A stretch of 64,000 bases of DNA, from contig DASTBU010000059.1 of NCBI GenBank assembly GCA_035711845.1, positions 62,001 through 126,000 of the forward strand. Reading direction: 5' to 3'. A program made the position numbers and the translations under genes. The DNA comes from DASTBU01 sp035711845 (GTDB taxonomy: Bacteria; Acidobacteriota; Vicinamibacteria; Vicinamibacterales; 2-12-FULL-66-21). Of the stretch, positions 8,495-17,278 are shown piece by piece (positions within the stretch are counted from its first letter, which is position 1; every line of letters starts with the position of its first letter). The notes beneath the pieces are model-generated. The model was not told where the DNA came from, did not search any database, and saw nothing but the letters and a program-made list of their open reading frames with translations.

Positions 8495-9898
8495 TTGGAG
8501 CACGCGCTGAATTGGATGTGGCAGGGCGCCCTGCTGGCCGTCGTTGCCACCGGCCACGCCCGCCTGTCGCGCCGCCTGAGGGCCACCGTCCGTTATCGGC
8601 TGTGGTGGGTGACGCTGCTCGGCGTCCTCGCCCTCCCCGTGGTATCGATGGTGCTGCGCGATGCCAGCCCTGGCCCCGGAACGGCGGGGGTCGTGCCAGG
8701 GCCGGTGTTCGAAGTGCCTTGGTCGGTGACCCTGGCGACGCCGGTGCTCGCGGCGTTCTGGGCGTCCTGGACGGCTCTGTCGCTCGTCCGGCTGGCGGCC
8801 GCGCTGATCCTGCTCCGACGGATCAAGAGCGCGTGCAGTCCGTTTCCCATCGCTCGTGAAGCGCGGCTGTTCCACTCCCGCGCCGTCACCGGGGTCGGGC
8901 GTCGCGCGACGCTGGCGGTGTCGCCCGCCGTCGGGTCGGCCGCGGTGCTGGGCGGCCGCGAGCCCGTGATTGCGGTCTCCCCCGCGCTGTTGCGACGACT
9001 CACCGATGGGGAGCTGGACCAGATCGTTCTGCACGAGTGGGCGCATGTGCAGCGGCGCGATGACCTCGCGCAACTCACCCAGCAGATCGTCATGGCCATC
9101 TTCGGCCTGCATCCAGCCGTGTGGTGGTGCACCCGCCAGCTCCAGCTCGAACGTGAACTGGCGTGCGACCAACGCGTGGTGGAGGCGACAGGCTCCGCGA
9201 AGGCCTACGCGGCGTGCCTGGTGAAGCTCGCGGAGGGTCGCACCGCCCGGGATCCTGTCGTAGCGCCGGCGGCCATCGCCCGCGCGCAGCTGGCGACGAG
9301 GATCGCGCGGGTCCTTCAGACGCATACCGACGGTGGCGTGCAGCGGTCGACCATCGCGAGCGCCGCGGGTGCGTTGATGGTGCTCGTGACGGTCGGACTC
9401 TCCGCGCGGGTTCCGCTCGTCAGGGCGCTGGCCCTTCAACTCGAGGCGCCGCACTCACCGTACGCAGCCTGGGCCGACACCGCGGCGCCCGATACCGTGA
9501 CACGGATCGTCCACGCGTCGTCGATCCTGAACGCAGAGCGTGCCACCGCGAGCCGTCAAGCTGCTCCACCGGCGCCGCGATCCGTTGATGCTCGCCCATC
9601 CGGGCAATTGCCAACGCCTGCGGAAGTCATGACGCTGCCAGCTCTGATTCGAGGCGGAACTGCCCCTGCCGTCCTCTTACCTGTCGAGTACGCCGGAGCA
9701 CCTGTGCCGCTGTCGAGACTGCCGGGCGAGCCCATGGGGATCCTGGCGCCGTCGCTGCGCCCGGACCGGCCGCCGGTCACGCCCTGGACGGCGGCGGCCG
9801 ATGCGGGCGTCGCGATCGGCCGGGGATCGGCGAAGGCCGGGCGGGCGACAGCAGGGTTCTTCACACGCATGAGCAAGTCGATCGCAGGGAGGATGTGA
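8495..9898 (+). CDS. BlaR1-like M56 family membrane metalloprotease
   Basis: Predicted 467-residue inner-membrane zinc protease. N-terminal hydrophobic segments are followed by the M56 catalytic region: HEWAH (His180, Glu181, His184), an amphipathic helix, and ERELACDQ (about 220-226), which supplies the third ligand. One further hydrophobic segment (about 285-305) leads to a Pro/Ala-rich 150-residue periplasmic-type tail without a penicillin-binding domain, so the sensed ligand is unlikely to be a beta-lactam. The start is TTG at 8495 with GGGAGG four bases before it; no better ATG precedes the first helix. It lies between the BlaI gene and a radical SAM gene whose ATG directly follows this stop codon. 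Confidence 0.83.
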   Translation: MEHALNWMWQGALLAVVATGHARLSRRLRATVRYRLWWVTLLGVLALPVVSMVLRDASPGPGTAGVVPGPVFEVPWSVTLATPVLAAFWASWTALSLVRLAAALILLRRIKSACSPFPIAREARLFHSRAVTGVGRRATLAVSPAVGSAAVLGGREPVIAVSPALLRRLTDGELDQIVLHEWAHVQRRDDLAQLTQQIVMAIFGLHPAVWWCTRQLQLERELACDQRVVEATGSAKAYAACLVKLAEGRTARDPVVAPAAIARAQLATRIARVLQTHTDGGVQRSTIASAAGALMVLVTVGLSARVPLVRALALQLEAPHSPYAAWADTAAPDTVTRIVHASSILNAERATASRQAAPPAPRSVDARPSGQLPTPAEVMTLPALIRGGTAPAVLLPVEYAGAPVPLSRLPGEPMGILAPSLRPDRPPVTPWTAAADAGVAIGRGSAKAGRATAGFFTRMSKSIAGRM

Positions 9899-11404
9899 AT
9901 GCGCGTTCATCTGGTGAACCCCAGCGATCTGTCGTTCGGCACCGCCGTCATCACGCCGCGCTGGCTCTATGTGCTGGCGGCGGCCACGCCCGAGCGGTTC
10001 GGAGATCCGCATATCGTAGACGAGACGCTCGAGCAGTTCGACTTCGCGGACGTTCAGCCGGGAGATGTCCTCGGCATCGGGATTCACACGGCCAACGCGC
10101 TGCGCGGTTACCGCATCGGCCGCGAGGCTCGCGACCGCGGAGCAATCGTGGTGTTCGGCGGCATTCACCCGACGCTCTTCCCCGACGAGGCACGGGAGCA
10201 CGGCGCCGCGCACGCGGTGGTGCGCGGCGACGGGGACCTGATCTGGTCGACCGTGCTCGATCACTGCGAGGCCGGGACGCCGCTGCCGATCTACGACGGC
10301 GGCCGGATCGAGGGCAACGCGTTCCTGCCCGCGCGGTGGGACTTGCTGCAGGCCGACCGGTACATGTGGGGTTCGGTCCAGACGCTGAGAGGATGTCCCA
10401 AGCACTGTTCGTTCTGCTCCGTGTGGCGGACCGACGGGCAGAAGCCGCGGCAGCGGCTCGTCGACAGCGTCGTGCAGGAAGTCGTGGAGTTGCGGCGCCG
10501 CGGCTTCAGGTTCGTGCTGCTGGCCGACGACAACTTCTATCCCGTCACGCTGTCGGATCTGGCGCAGGCGAAGCGCCGGAGCGACCCCCATCAGTTCGAG
10601 ACGCTGAGCACGATCCGCAGAGAACGCTTCGAACTGATGGCCCGGCTCGCGCAGCTGCCGAACGACCTGATCTTCTATACCCAGATCACGATGGAGGCCG
10701 CCGAGGACCAGGAGTTCCTCGAGGCCATGCGAAGGGCCCGCATCAAGGGTGCGCTCGTCGGAATCGAATCCGTCACGCCCGAGGGGCTGAAGGCCGTCTA
10801 CAAGAACTTCAATGATGCCGGTGAGGCTCTCGTCGAGCGGCTGCAGGCATTCCGCCGCCACGGGGTGCACGTGCTCGGCTCGTTCATCTTCGGACTGCCG
10901 ACCGATCGCCCCGATACGTTTCGCGCAACCGTCGATCTGGCGCAGCGGGCAGGCGTATCGTTCGCGCAGTTCGTCATGCTGACGCCGTTCCCCGGGACGC
11001 TTGATTTCGCCACGTGGGAAAAAGAGATCGGCACGCTCGCTGGCGTCGTGGATGGCGTGCCGCTCACACGCTACTGGCTGATCCCGTCCTCGGAGCGTCC
11101 GAAGGTCTATACGCCGCACCCGGTGATGGCCCCCGATCAGATTCGCCAGTTGACGCAGCGCGCGTGGGACGATTTCTACCAGCTCCCGCGGGTGTGGGAG
11201 CGGTCCTCGTGTGTGCGATCGCTCAAGGCGCGCCTGGCATTCGTGCTCATCTCCAAGCTGTATCGTCAGATGTACGCGAACACGGGCATCGCCACCGACA
11301 GCGCGCGAGTGGCGCGATCCGCCAAGCGGGCGCGGATCATCGCCCGCGCCGCGCGCCGGCTGTTCATCGCGCGACCGATGCCGGAACTACAGTCCCCCAG
11401 CTGA
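9899..11404 (+). CDS. B12-binding-domain radical SAM enzyme
   Basis: Predicted 501-residue cytoplasmic iron-sulfur enzyme. Residues 1 to about 125 form a Rossmann-like B12-binding module (VLGIGIHTANALRG, IVVFGGIHPTLFPDEA); the classical cobalt-ligating DxHxxG motif is absent, as in many of this class. The radical SAM motif is CPKHCSFC with Cys166, Cys170 and Cys173. The barrel follows with FVLLADDNFY and ALVGIESVTPEGL. The C-terminal region has the PFPGTLDF motif common in lipid- and hopanoid-modifying members such as HpnP/HpnR relatives. The reaction cannot be assigned; methylation or skeletal modification of a lipid or secondary metabolite is possible. It starts immediately after the M56 stop, so it belongs to the BlaI-controlled operon. 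Confidence 0.86.
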   Translation: MRVHLVNPSDLSFGTAVITPRWLYVLAAATPERFGDPHIVDETLEQFDFADVQPGDVLGIGIHTANALRGYRIGREARDRGAIVVFGGIHPTLFPDEAREHGAAHAVVRGDGDLIWSTVLDHCEAGTPLPIYDGGRIEGNAFLPARWDLLQADRYMWGSVQTLRGCPKHCSFCSVWRTDGQKPRQRLVDSVVQEVVELRRRGFRFVLLADDNFYPVTLSDLAQAKRRSDPHQFETLSTIRRERFELMARLAQLPNDLIFYTQITMEAAEDQEFLEAMRRARIKGALVGIESVTPEGLKAVYKNFNDAGEALVERLQAFRRHGVHVLGSFIFGLPTDRPDTFRATVDLAQRAGVSFAQFVMLTPFPGTLDFATWEKEIGTLAGVVDGVPLTRYWLIPSSERPKVYTPHPVMAPDQIRQLTQRAWDDFYQLPRVWERSSCVRSLKARLAFVLISKLYRQMYANTGIATDSARVARSAKRARIIARAARRLFIARPMPELQSPS

Positions 11405-11776
11405 CGCACACAGTCGGGATTGTCACGGTCCGGCCGTGCAGGCGCGACCTGCCGCGCTCGGCGGCCTCGGCTCCTGTGTTCCAGTTCGGCTCGTGCGGTG
11501 GTCGAACCATTCGTGCGCCTCCGAATAGTCCAGCCGCTCGCGCCGGCTCATCCATTGCGCCCCGCCCACACTCGACGCGAACCACGCGACAGTCGGTACG
11601 ATGTTCGCACGCCAGGCGCTGCGCGCGTGTGAACTGAAGGACAGAATCGTGATCCTTCCCGGTTTTTCTCGACCTTCCGCGAGGTGGAAACGCCGGGCCG
11701 GTCGCGATCCGGGGGTGTGACGACGTTCTTCGTAAGCGCATTCGCAACTGGTAAATCAACCGAGGAGAGGTGCTGT
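11405..11776. other. Intergenic stretch, nothing recognised
   Basis: This 372-bp gap between the radical SAM gene and the CHRD lipoprotein contains no convincing gene on either strand, no tRNA and no strong terminator. Short frames in it lack ribosome sites and family motifs. Its 3' end carries GAGGAGAGG before the CHRD start. Confidence 0.5.
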
Positions 11777-12430
11777 ATGCGTAGAGGCGTCATGTTCGGG
11801 ATAGCCGCGATCTTCGCGGGCGCGTGTTCGTCTGATTCCGCCCGGTCACCGACTCGGCCGCAGGAGCTTTCCTTGCCACTGGTGACCGAATCCGCGCAGC
11901 ACGCAGGCACGCCGCACAACCACAGCGTCCATCTGTCGGGCGATGCGGAACCGTTGCCGCTGCCGCCCGCTCCTACGCCCGGAGACTCGAACGCGCAAGG
12001 GCAGGCAATCTTCCACATTGCCGACGACGGGCTGTCGTTCGATTACAAGCTCATCGCATCGAACATCGAGAACATCGTGCAGGCGCACATTCACTGCGGG
12101 CCGAGCGGCGTGAACGGACCGATAGTCGTCTGGCTGTTCCCGAGCCCGACCGCAATCGCACCGCTGACCGGTCCAACCGGGCGGCACGACGGCGTCCTGG
12201 TGCAGGGAACGGTCGAGAGCGGCGGACCCAACCACGTGAGGCCCGCTGCCGACAGCGCCACATGTCCCGGTGGTGTTGCGACCTTCGCGGACGTCCTCCG
12301 GCAGCTTCGGTCCGGCAACGCCTATGTGAACGTCCACACGAACGACGGCGTCGCGCCCACCAATACCGGTCCAGGCGACTTCCCTGGTGGTGAGATTCGC
12401 GGTCAGTTCGACGATCGCGGCCAGCCGTAA
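11777..12430 (+). CDS. CHRD-domain lipoprotein
   Basis: Predicted 217-residue exported lipoprotein. The N-terminus (MRRGVMFGIAAIFAGACSS) carries a lipobox ending AGAC, so Cys17 is the expected lipidated residue. The body is a CHRD domain: AQGQAIFHIADDGLSFDYKL, VQAHIHCGP, GPIVVWLF, YVNVHTNDG and GGEIRGQF are the conserved strands, including the His-x-His typical of the family. CHRD domains occur in chordin and in many bacterial surface proteins of unknown role. GAGGAGAGG is present upstream of the ATG. It stands alone, transcribed like its neighbours. Confidence 0.86.
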   Translation: MRRGVMFGIAAIFAGACSSDSARSPTRPQELSLPLVTESAQHAGTPHNHSVHLSGDAEPLPLPPAPTPGDSNAQGQAIFHIADDGLSFDYKLIASNIENIVQAHIHCGPSGVNGPIVVWLFPSPTAIAPLTGPTGRHDGVLVQGTVESGGPNHVRPAADSATCPGGVATFADVLRQLRSGNAYVNVHTNDGVAPTNTGPGDFPGGEIRGQFDDRGQP

Positions 12431-12459
12431 CACGGCACCATCTCCGCTGTTCTTCCCAA

Positions 12460-12521
12460 GGCTCGCCCGCCTCGCTCCCCGCGATCGGGACTGGCGAGCC
12501 CGGAACGCTTCAGGGCGTTCC
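12460..12521. other. Two tandem stem-loops after the CHRD gene
   Basis: GGCTCGCC (12460-12467) pairs with GGCGAGCC (12493-12500), and GGAACGC (12502-12508) pairs perfectly with GCGTTCC (12515-12521) across a 6-base loop. There is no T-run, so this is not a standard intrinsic terminator; it may mark an mRNA 3' end or a pause site. Confidence 0.4.
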
Positions 12522-12553
12522 CCGCCCGCTGCCGAGCACACTACTATGTGCGG

Positions 12554-13366
12554 ATGCTCGAATGGTTCGCCGGCCTCAATGCGATGCAGCAGGCGCTTCT
12601 TGCGACGCTCTTCACCTGGGGCATGACGGCCGCCGGCGCGTCCGTCGTGTTCCTCTTCCGCGAGCTGGATCGGCGGCTCCTCGATTCGGCGCTGGGCTTC
12701 GCTGCCGGGGTCATGCTGGCGGCGTCGTTCTGGTCGCTTCTCGCCCCCTCGATCTCGATGTCGGCCGACATGGGGATGATCGAGTGGGTCCCGCCGCTGA
12801 TCGGGTTCATCGCGGGTGCCGCTGCCATGCGTCTCGCCGACTGGCTCCTGCCGCACCTGCATCCGTTCGCGCCGGACTCCGCCGCCGAAGGCGTGAAGAC
12901 CGGATGGCGGCGCACGGCGTTGCTGGTCCTCGCGATTACGCTGCACAACATTCCCGAAGGGCTCGCGGTCGGCGTTGCGTTCGGCGCCGTGCAGGCTGTC
13001 GAGGGCAGCGCGTCGTTCGGCGCAGCCATTGCGCTTGCCATCGGCATCGGCTTGCAGAATTTCCCCGAGGGGACGGCCGTGGCGGTGCCGCTGCGCCGTG
13101 AGGGCCTCTCGAGGGTCCGCGCCTTCTACTACGGGCAGATGTCCGCGTGGGTCGAGCCATTTGCCGGCGTGCTCGGCGCGGCCGCCGTCGTCTTGATGCG
13201 GCCGATCCTTCCCTACGCGCTGGCCTTCGCGGCCGGCGCGATGATCTTCGTGGTCGTCGAGGAAGTCGTTCCCGAATCGCAGACGGGCGGCCACCCCGAC
13301 GTGGCGACCTCCGGCGCGATCGCCGGCTTCGCCGTCATGATGGTTCTGGACGTCGCGCTCGGTTAG
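12554..13366 (+). CDS. ZIP-family divalent metal transporter (ZupT/GufA type)
   Basis: Predicted 270-residue inner-membrane protein with about eight hydrophobic segments. The metal-site helices are clear: LHNIPEGLAVGVAFG in helix 4 and LQNFPEGTAVAVPL in helix 5, the paired motifs of the GufA subfamily of ZIP transporters. A short His-containing loop (PHLHPFAP) lies between helices 3 and 4. ZIP proteins import Zn2+, Fe2+ and related ions into the cytoplasm. ATG at 12554 was chosen because family members begin MLEWF; GTG at 12548 adds two residues. Monocistronic as far as can be seen. Confidence 0.92.
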   Translation: MLEWFAGLNAMQQALLATLFTWGMTAAGASVVFLFRELDRRLLDSALGFAAGVMLAASFWSLLAPSISMSADMGMIEWVPPLIGFIAGAAAMRLADWLLPHLHPFAPDSAAEGVKTGWRRTALLVLAITLHNIPEGLAVGVAFGAVQAVEGSASFGAAIALAIGIGLQNFPEGTAVAVPLRREGLSRVRAFYYGQMSAWVEPFAGVLGAAAVVLMRPILPYALAFAAGAMIFVVVEEVVPESQTGGHPDVATSGAIAGFAVMMVLDVALG

Positions 13367-13482
13367 AGGCCCTGGCTAGGCCGTGTTGCGCATCTCACAG
13401 CCCTCGGCAAAATGATTCTGCGGCAGATGCCAGTCGGCACGAGGATCAGCGCTCGCCGGCTGTGGAAGGATCTGCCGAAGGA

Positions 13483-13575
13483 CGTCGCACGTGACAAGTC
13501 GCACGTCGCACCGAGCGCGTCGTACGTCGCACGTGACCAAGTGGCACTCGTGCGTGCACGTGACAAGTGGCACTT
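13483..13575. repeat. Low-complexity array of GTGACAAGT / GCACGTCGC units
   Basis: In the 372-bp gap before the CigR-like gene, short degenerate units such as GCACGTGACAAGT, GTCGCACGTCGCAC and GTGGCACTT recur, some on opposite strands (GCACGTGAC occurs three times). The array at 43777-43830 is built of the closely related GTGCGACGTGCGA. The rest of the gap (13367-13482 and 13576-13738) holds nothing recognisable. Confidence 0.7.
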
Positions 13576-13738
13576 CGATCACCGTCTTGATCGAATGGCA
13601 GCGCTTCTTGTCGTACGGGCCTGGGAGCCCGCGCCCTCTTGCGGTCCGGAAGTGTCTCAGGACCAGTCAATTATGGCCGTGACTCGTGGCGTTTATGCGC
13701 GGCAGACACCTTGCACCCATCGCTCAACGGAGGTCCAC

Positions 13739-14158
13739 GTGAAATCGATTCTGAGCGCCGCTGTCGTTGTCCTGCTGCTCGGGGGAACGATGGCGGAAGG
13801 GACGCCGGGCCAGGGCCGGGGAAACAAGCACGCGAAAGGAGCGTCGGCGAGCGACCAGGCCGGGGTATCCGAAGCCAGCGTCGGCGTGCACGTCGTGTTC
13901 GGCACGGGTGACGTGAGGGTCCTTCGGGAACACTACACGCCGCGGTATCGCAACCTGCCGCCTGGCCTGCAGAAAAAGGTCGCGCGCGGACGGCCGCTGC
14001 CGCCTGGCTGGCAGAAGAAGTTCGAGCCGTTCCCGGCCGCGGTCGAACGTCAACTGGGCCCGCTCCCGCGCGGCTACAGCCGTGGCGTGATTGACGGGCA
14101 TGCCGTCATCTACAACTCGCGGACCAGCCTGATCGTCGACCTGGCCGTGCTCTTCTAG
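13739..14158 (+). CDS. Exported RcnB/CigR-like protein
   Basis: Predicted 139-residue exported protein. A signal peptide (about residues 1-22) is followed by a Gly/Lys-rich linker and the CigR/RcnB-like C-terminal region: NLPPGLQKKVARG, LPPGWQKK, LPRGYSRGVIDGHAVIYN and a final hydrophobic strand. Family members are periplasmic or inner-membrane proteins, some linked to metal homeostasis or virulence control; the role here is unknown. The start is GTG at 13739 with CGGAGG upstream. A larger frame extending upstream would translate the low-complexity array and is rejected. Confidence 0.75.
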   Translation: MKSILSAAVVVLLLGGTMAEGTPGQGRGNKHAKGASASDQAGVSEASVGVHVVFGTGDVRVLREHYTPRYRNLPPGLQKKVARGRPLPPGWQKKFEPFPAAVERQLGPLPRGYSRGVIDGHAVIYNSRTSLIVDLAVLF

Positions 14159-14292
14159 CAGGGCTCCGCCCGGACCATCGAGAGGCTCCGTCTCTCTGAT
14201 TGCATTTCTTGATAGGGCCGCACTGACACGCGAACGGCTGACCGATATCCGACTGGAGAGCTTAGAATCGAGTCGGTCAAGGCCTCTGGCCG

Positions 14293-16743
14293 CTACTCCG
14301 ATCGCAGGGCCTGGAGAACGTCGACGCGCGCGGCGCGCGCCGCCGGCATCAGCGACGCGAGGATGGCCGCCGAGACCAGCACGATCGCCGCGCCGGCAAT
14401 GGGCAGCGCGCCTGGGAATCTGATCTCCTGGATGTAGGCGCCGACGGCGGCTGCGAGCGCCACGCCGCCGATCGCTCCTGCGACGATGCCGGCCGCGGCT
14501 ATGACCGCACCTTCTCTGAGGACGCGGGTCAGCAGGTGGTGCGGCGCTGACCCGATGGCGAGCCGAATACCGAACTCGCGGGTTCGCGCGCTGACCGAAA
14601 ACGCCAGTACGCCGGCCACCCCGACGACCGCAATCGTGAGCGCCACGGCCGCGAAGCCTCCGAAGACCAGTGCGTTGAGCCGATCCGGCGCCAGCACCTC
14701 CGCTCGAATGTCCTCGAGGGTTGCGGCCTGCTCCACCGGCTGGTCGGGCGACAACTCGCGAATGATCCGCGTGATTGGAGGCACCAGCGGGTACGGATCC
14801 GTTCGCGCGTGGACGAACAGCCGGCCGCCACCGATCTCCTGCTCGAAGGGGTGATAGACGGTCATGGCGGGGCCGGGCACGATGTTTTCGTCGTCGACGT
14901 CCGCGGCGATGCCGACGATCCGCCGAGGGGACGTCTTCACGTCGATGAACTTCATCACCGGATCGGTCCACATCAACTTCCGGTTCACCACTTCTCGTGT
15001 CGCGAACATCCGCTGCGCCAGGCTCTGGCTCACGATGACGACCGCCTCGGCGTCGTGGCGGTCCGCCTCGGTGAAGTCGCGTCCGGCGATGATCGGCACG
15101 CCGAGCGCTTCGAAGAATCCCGGCGACACCGTACGGAACCGCGCTCGCGGATCCTCCTCGCCATCAGCCTTCGCATATCCCTCGACCGCGAACTGAAAGC
15201 CCGGTCCGAAATTGCCGGCATCGCGCCACGGCACCGTCGTGCCGATCGCCGCGCGCTCAACGCCAGGCAAATCGCCGATGCGGCGCAGGGACTCCTTGTA
15301 GAACCTGGCCACCTCGTGCGGCGCCCGCGCGTAGGAGATGACCGGCACGTTGACGGCGAGCACGTTGCGGGTGTTGAAGCCCGTGTGCGCGGCCTGAAGC
15401 GAGATGAGCGTCATCAGGAGCGTCCCGGCGCCCGCGAGCAGCACGAACGACGCTGCAATCTGCGTCACGGCGAACAGCCGCAGTCGCCGGTTGGTGCCCG
15501 ACGTGATCCGCAGGCTGCCGTTCGAGAGGCCCAGCCCGCCCGATCCCGCTGCCGACGGCAGGCGCGGCACGAACGCCAGGAGCACAGCCGCGATGAGCGC
15601 GAGGCTGACCCCCACCCAGAGCAGGCTGGCATCGACGGTGAGATCGAGGGCGCGCACCGAGAAGCGTGACGCATACCGCGCCAGAATGGCCACCATCGGC
15701 CGCGCGATGGCGACCCCCAGGATCGCCCCCGCGCCGCAGAGCACCAGGCTCTCCGCCAGCAGCGTCCTGCGCAGGGCGGCGTTGCTGGCACCGAGCGCGG
15801 CGCGGACCGCCAGCTCGCCCTCGCGGCGCACCGAGCGCGCGAGGATCAGGTTCGCGACGTTCGAGCAGGCGATGATGAAGACGAGCCCCGACGCCGCGAG
15901 CAGCACCAGCAGGACGGTCCGGGCCGGCGACGTGATCTGGTCCCGCAGCAGCGACGCCTCGATGCGGAAGTCGGCCGATGTCGGATACGCCTCTGGGTGC
16001 TCCTTCAGGATCGCGCCATGAATGGTGCGCAGCTCGGCACGCGCGGCATCGAGATCCGCGCCGGGCGCCAGCCGCCCGAACAGCTCCGTCATGCGATGCA
16101 CCCGGCCATCCACCATCGTGGCCGACAGATGGTGCGGGCTGGTGACGACGTTTGCGATGATCTCGGTTTCCGACGGATACGGGATGGACGGTTCGAGAAC
16201 GCCCACGATGGTGGCGGATCGATCGCCGAGCCGGACGACCTTGCCGATCATGGACGGATCGCTCTGTAAGACGCCGCTCCAGAAGCGATGCGTCAGCACG
16301 ACCGCGCCTTCCGCCTGCGGCCCGTCGTCGCTCGGGCCGAGCAGCCGGCCTCGCACCGGGCTGAGGCCCATGACGTCGAAATACGATCCGCCGACCACGC
16401 CGGCGCGTACCACGCGCGGCTCTCCGAGGCCCAGCATCGTGAACTCGATCGTGGAAAAATCGCCGAGTGCCGGGATTGTCGTGAGGCGCGCCTGAAGGTC
16501 GCGAATCTCTGGTACGGAGAAGACCGCATTGTCCACCCCGAGGCCGCGTGCGCTCTGGCGGATGTAGATCAGGCGGTCCTCGTCGCGGTTGACCAGCGGC
16601 CGCAGGAGGACGCCGCGCACCACGCTGAACATGGCGGCGTTGGCCCCGATGCCCAGGGCCAGCGTGAGGATGACAGTGATCGACAGTCCCTTGACGCCGG
16701 CAAGGGAGCGCAGTGCATAGCGAAGATCGGTGAGAATGCTCAT
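14293..16743 (-). CDS. ADOP-type orphan ABC permease (MacB/FtsX-like)
   Basis: Predicted 816-residue inner-membrane protein. It starts MSILTDLRYALRSL and contains two duplicated units, each with a transmembrane helix (LALGIGANAAMFSVVRGVLL), a MacB-type periplasmic core and a three-helix FtsX domain (LILARSVRRRGE-like, then FGIRLAIGSAPHHLL). This is the acidobacterial duplicated orphan permease layout. No ATPase gene lies beside it. By analogy to MacB/LolC it would couple a cytoplasmic ATPase to periplasmic work such as efflux or lipoprotein handling. GGAAGGG precedes the ATG. A weak hairpin (GAGAG/CTCTC, 14180-14196) lies in the convergent gap downstream. No PadR gene is adjacent. Confidence 0.9.
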   Translation of the reverse strand: MSILTDLRYALRSLAGVKGLSITVILTLALGIGANAAMFSVVRGVLLRPLVNRDEDRLIYIRQSARGLGVDNAVFSVPEIRDLQARLTTIPALGDFSTIEFTMLGLGEPRVVRAGVVGGSYFDVMGLSPVRGRLLGPSDDGPQAEGAVVLTHRFWSGVLQSDPSMIGKVVRLGDRSATIVGVLEPSIPYPSETEIIANVVTSPHHLSATMVDGRVHRMTELFGRLAPGADLDAARAELRTIHGAILKEHPEAYPTSADFRIEASLLRDQITSPARTVLLVLLAASGLVFIIACSNVANLILARSVRREGELAVRAALGASNAALRRTLLAESLVLCGAGAILGVAIARPMVAILARYASRFSVRALDLTVDASLLWVGVSLALIAAVLLAFVPRLPSAAGSGGLGLSNGSLRITSGTNRRLRLFAVTQIAASFVLLAGAGTLLMTLISLQAAHTGFNTRNVLAVNVPVISYARAPHEVARFYKESLRRIGDLPGVERAAIGTTVPWRDAGNFGPGFQFAVEGYAKADGEEDPRARFRTVSPGFFEALGVPIIAGRDFTEADRHDAEAVVIVSQSLAQRMFATREVVNRKLMWTDPVMKFIDVKTSPRRIVGIAADVDDENIVPGPAMTVYHPFEQEIGGGRLFVHARTDPYPLVPPITRIIRELSPDQPVEQAATLEDIRAEVLAPDRLNALVFGGFAAVALTIAVVGVAGVLAFSVSARTREFGIRLAIGSAPHHLLTRVLREGAVIAAAGIVAGAIGGVALAAAVGAYIQEIRFPGALPIAGAAIVLVSAAILASLMPAARAARVDVLQALRSE

Positions 16744-16822
16744 ACCCTTCCTGTTACGCGTTTCTCCAGTTTTGCATCAGATTGCAGCATCGGCCCTTGC
16801 TGGCCCGCGAGCCCGATTGGCC

Positions 16823-17182
16823 TCAGCGGCTGTTCTCCGCGATGCGTGCCTTCACCAGCTTCCGAACCAGGCCAGCCGGCAGGGGCTTGCCGGGTTGGAA
16901 GCGAATCGTCCCCTTGCTCGTTTCGTAACCCTCGAGCTCATCCCTGTGGGCGGCCAGCGTGGCCGGACTCATGGGGTAGAACGAGCAGTGATTCGTGCTC
17001 GCGCCGAAGGCGACGAGCATTCCGTTGAGACGAAAGGCTGGAAGACTGTAGCTGATGCACTCCTCGGCCTTCGGGGCCGCGGCGCGGATGGTCTTGCGCA
17101 GCTTCTCGAGCGCGGCTCGCTGGTCGGCGCTGAGCCCGGCCAGATATTCGTCAATCGTTGTGGCCCTGGTCTTGGCTTTCAT
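16823..17182 (-). CDS. DUF1801-domain protein
   Basis: Predicted 119-residue cytoplasmic protein of the YdhG/DUF1801 type. Typical blocks: TIDEYLAGLSADQRAALEKL, ECISYSLPAFRLNGMLVAF, HCSFYPMS and KGTIRFQPGKPLP. These small proteins (fold related to Fra/YdhG) are common beside ArsR-SRPBCC-YciI groups, as here, but lack an established biochemical role. The start at 17182 has GGAGGA upstream; a 13-residue longer version from 17221 is less likely. It is the last gene of a loose minus-strand group with YciI (96 bp gap). Confidence 0.83.
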   Translation of the reverse strand: MKAKTRATTIDEYLAGLSADQRAALEKLRKTIRAAAPKAEECISYSLPAFRLNGMLVAFGASTNHCSFYPMSPATLAAHRDELEGYETSKGTIRFQPGKPLPAGLVRKLVKARIAENSR

Positions 17183-17278
17183 CGCTCTCGATCCTCCATA
17201 CTGCTCAACCTGATACCCCAACGAGTCGGCTGGGATGAACGGCGGGCCTCGAGGATATCAATCGAGACGCACGTTTCG

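Noticed and set aside
8495..9898. Beta-lactam sensor BlaR1
   Set aside because: The M56 domain is present, but the C-terminal region has no penicillin-binding SxxK/SxN/KTG motifs.
13412..13738. 109-codon N-terminal extension of the CigR-like protein
   Set aside because: It would translate the low-complexity array. A signal peptide and a Shine-Dalgarno sequence mark GTG 13739 as the true start.
14180..14196. Intrinsic terminator between the CigR-like gene and the ADOP
   Set aside because: The 5-bp GAGAG/CTCTC stem is short and not followed by a T-run, so it was not listed as a terminator.
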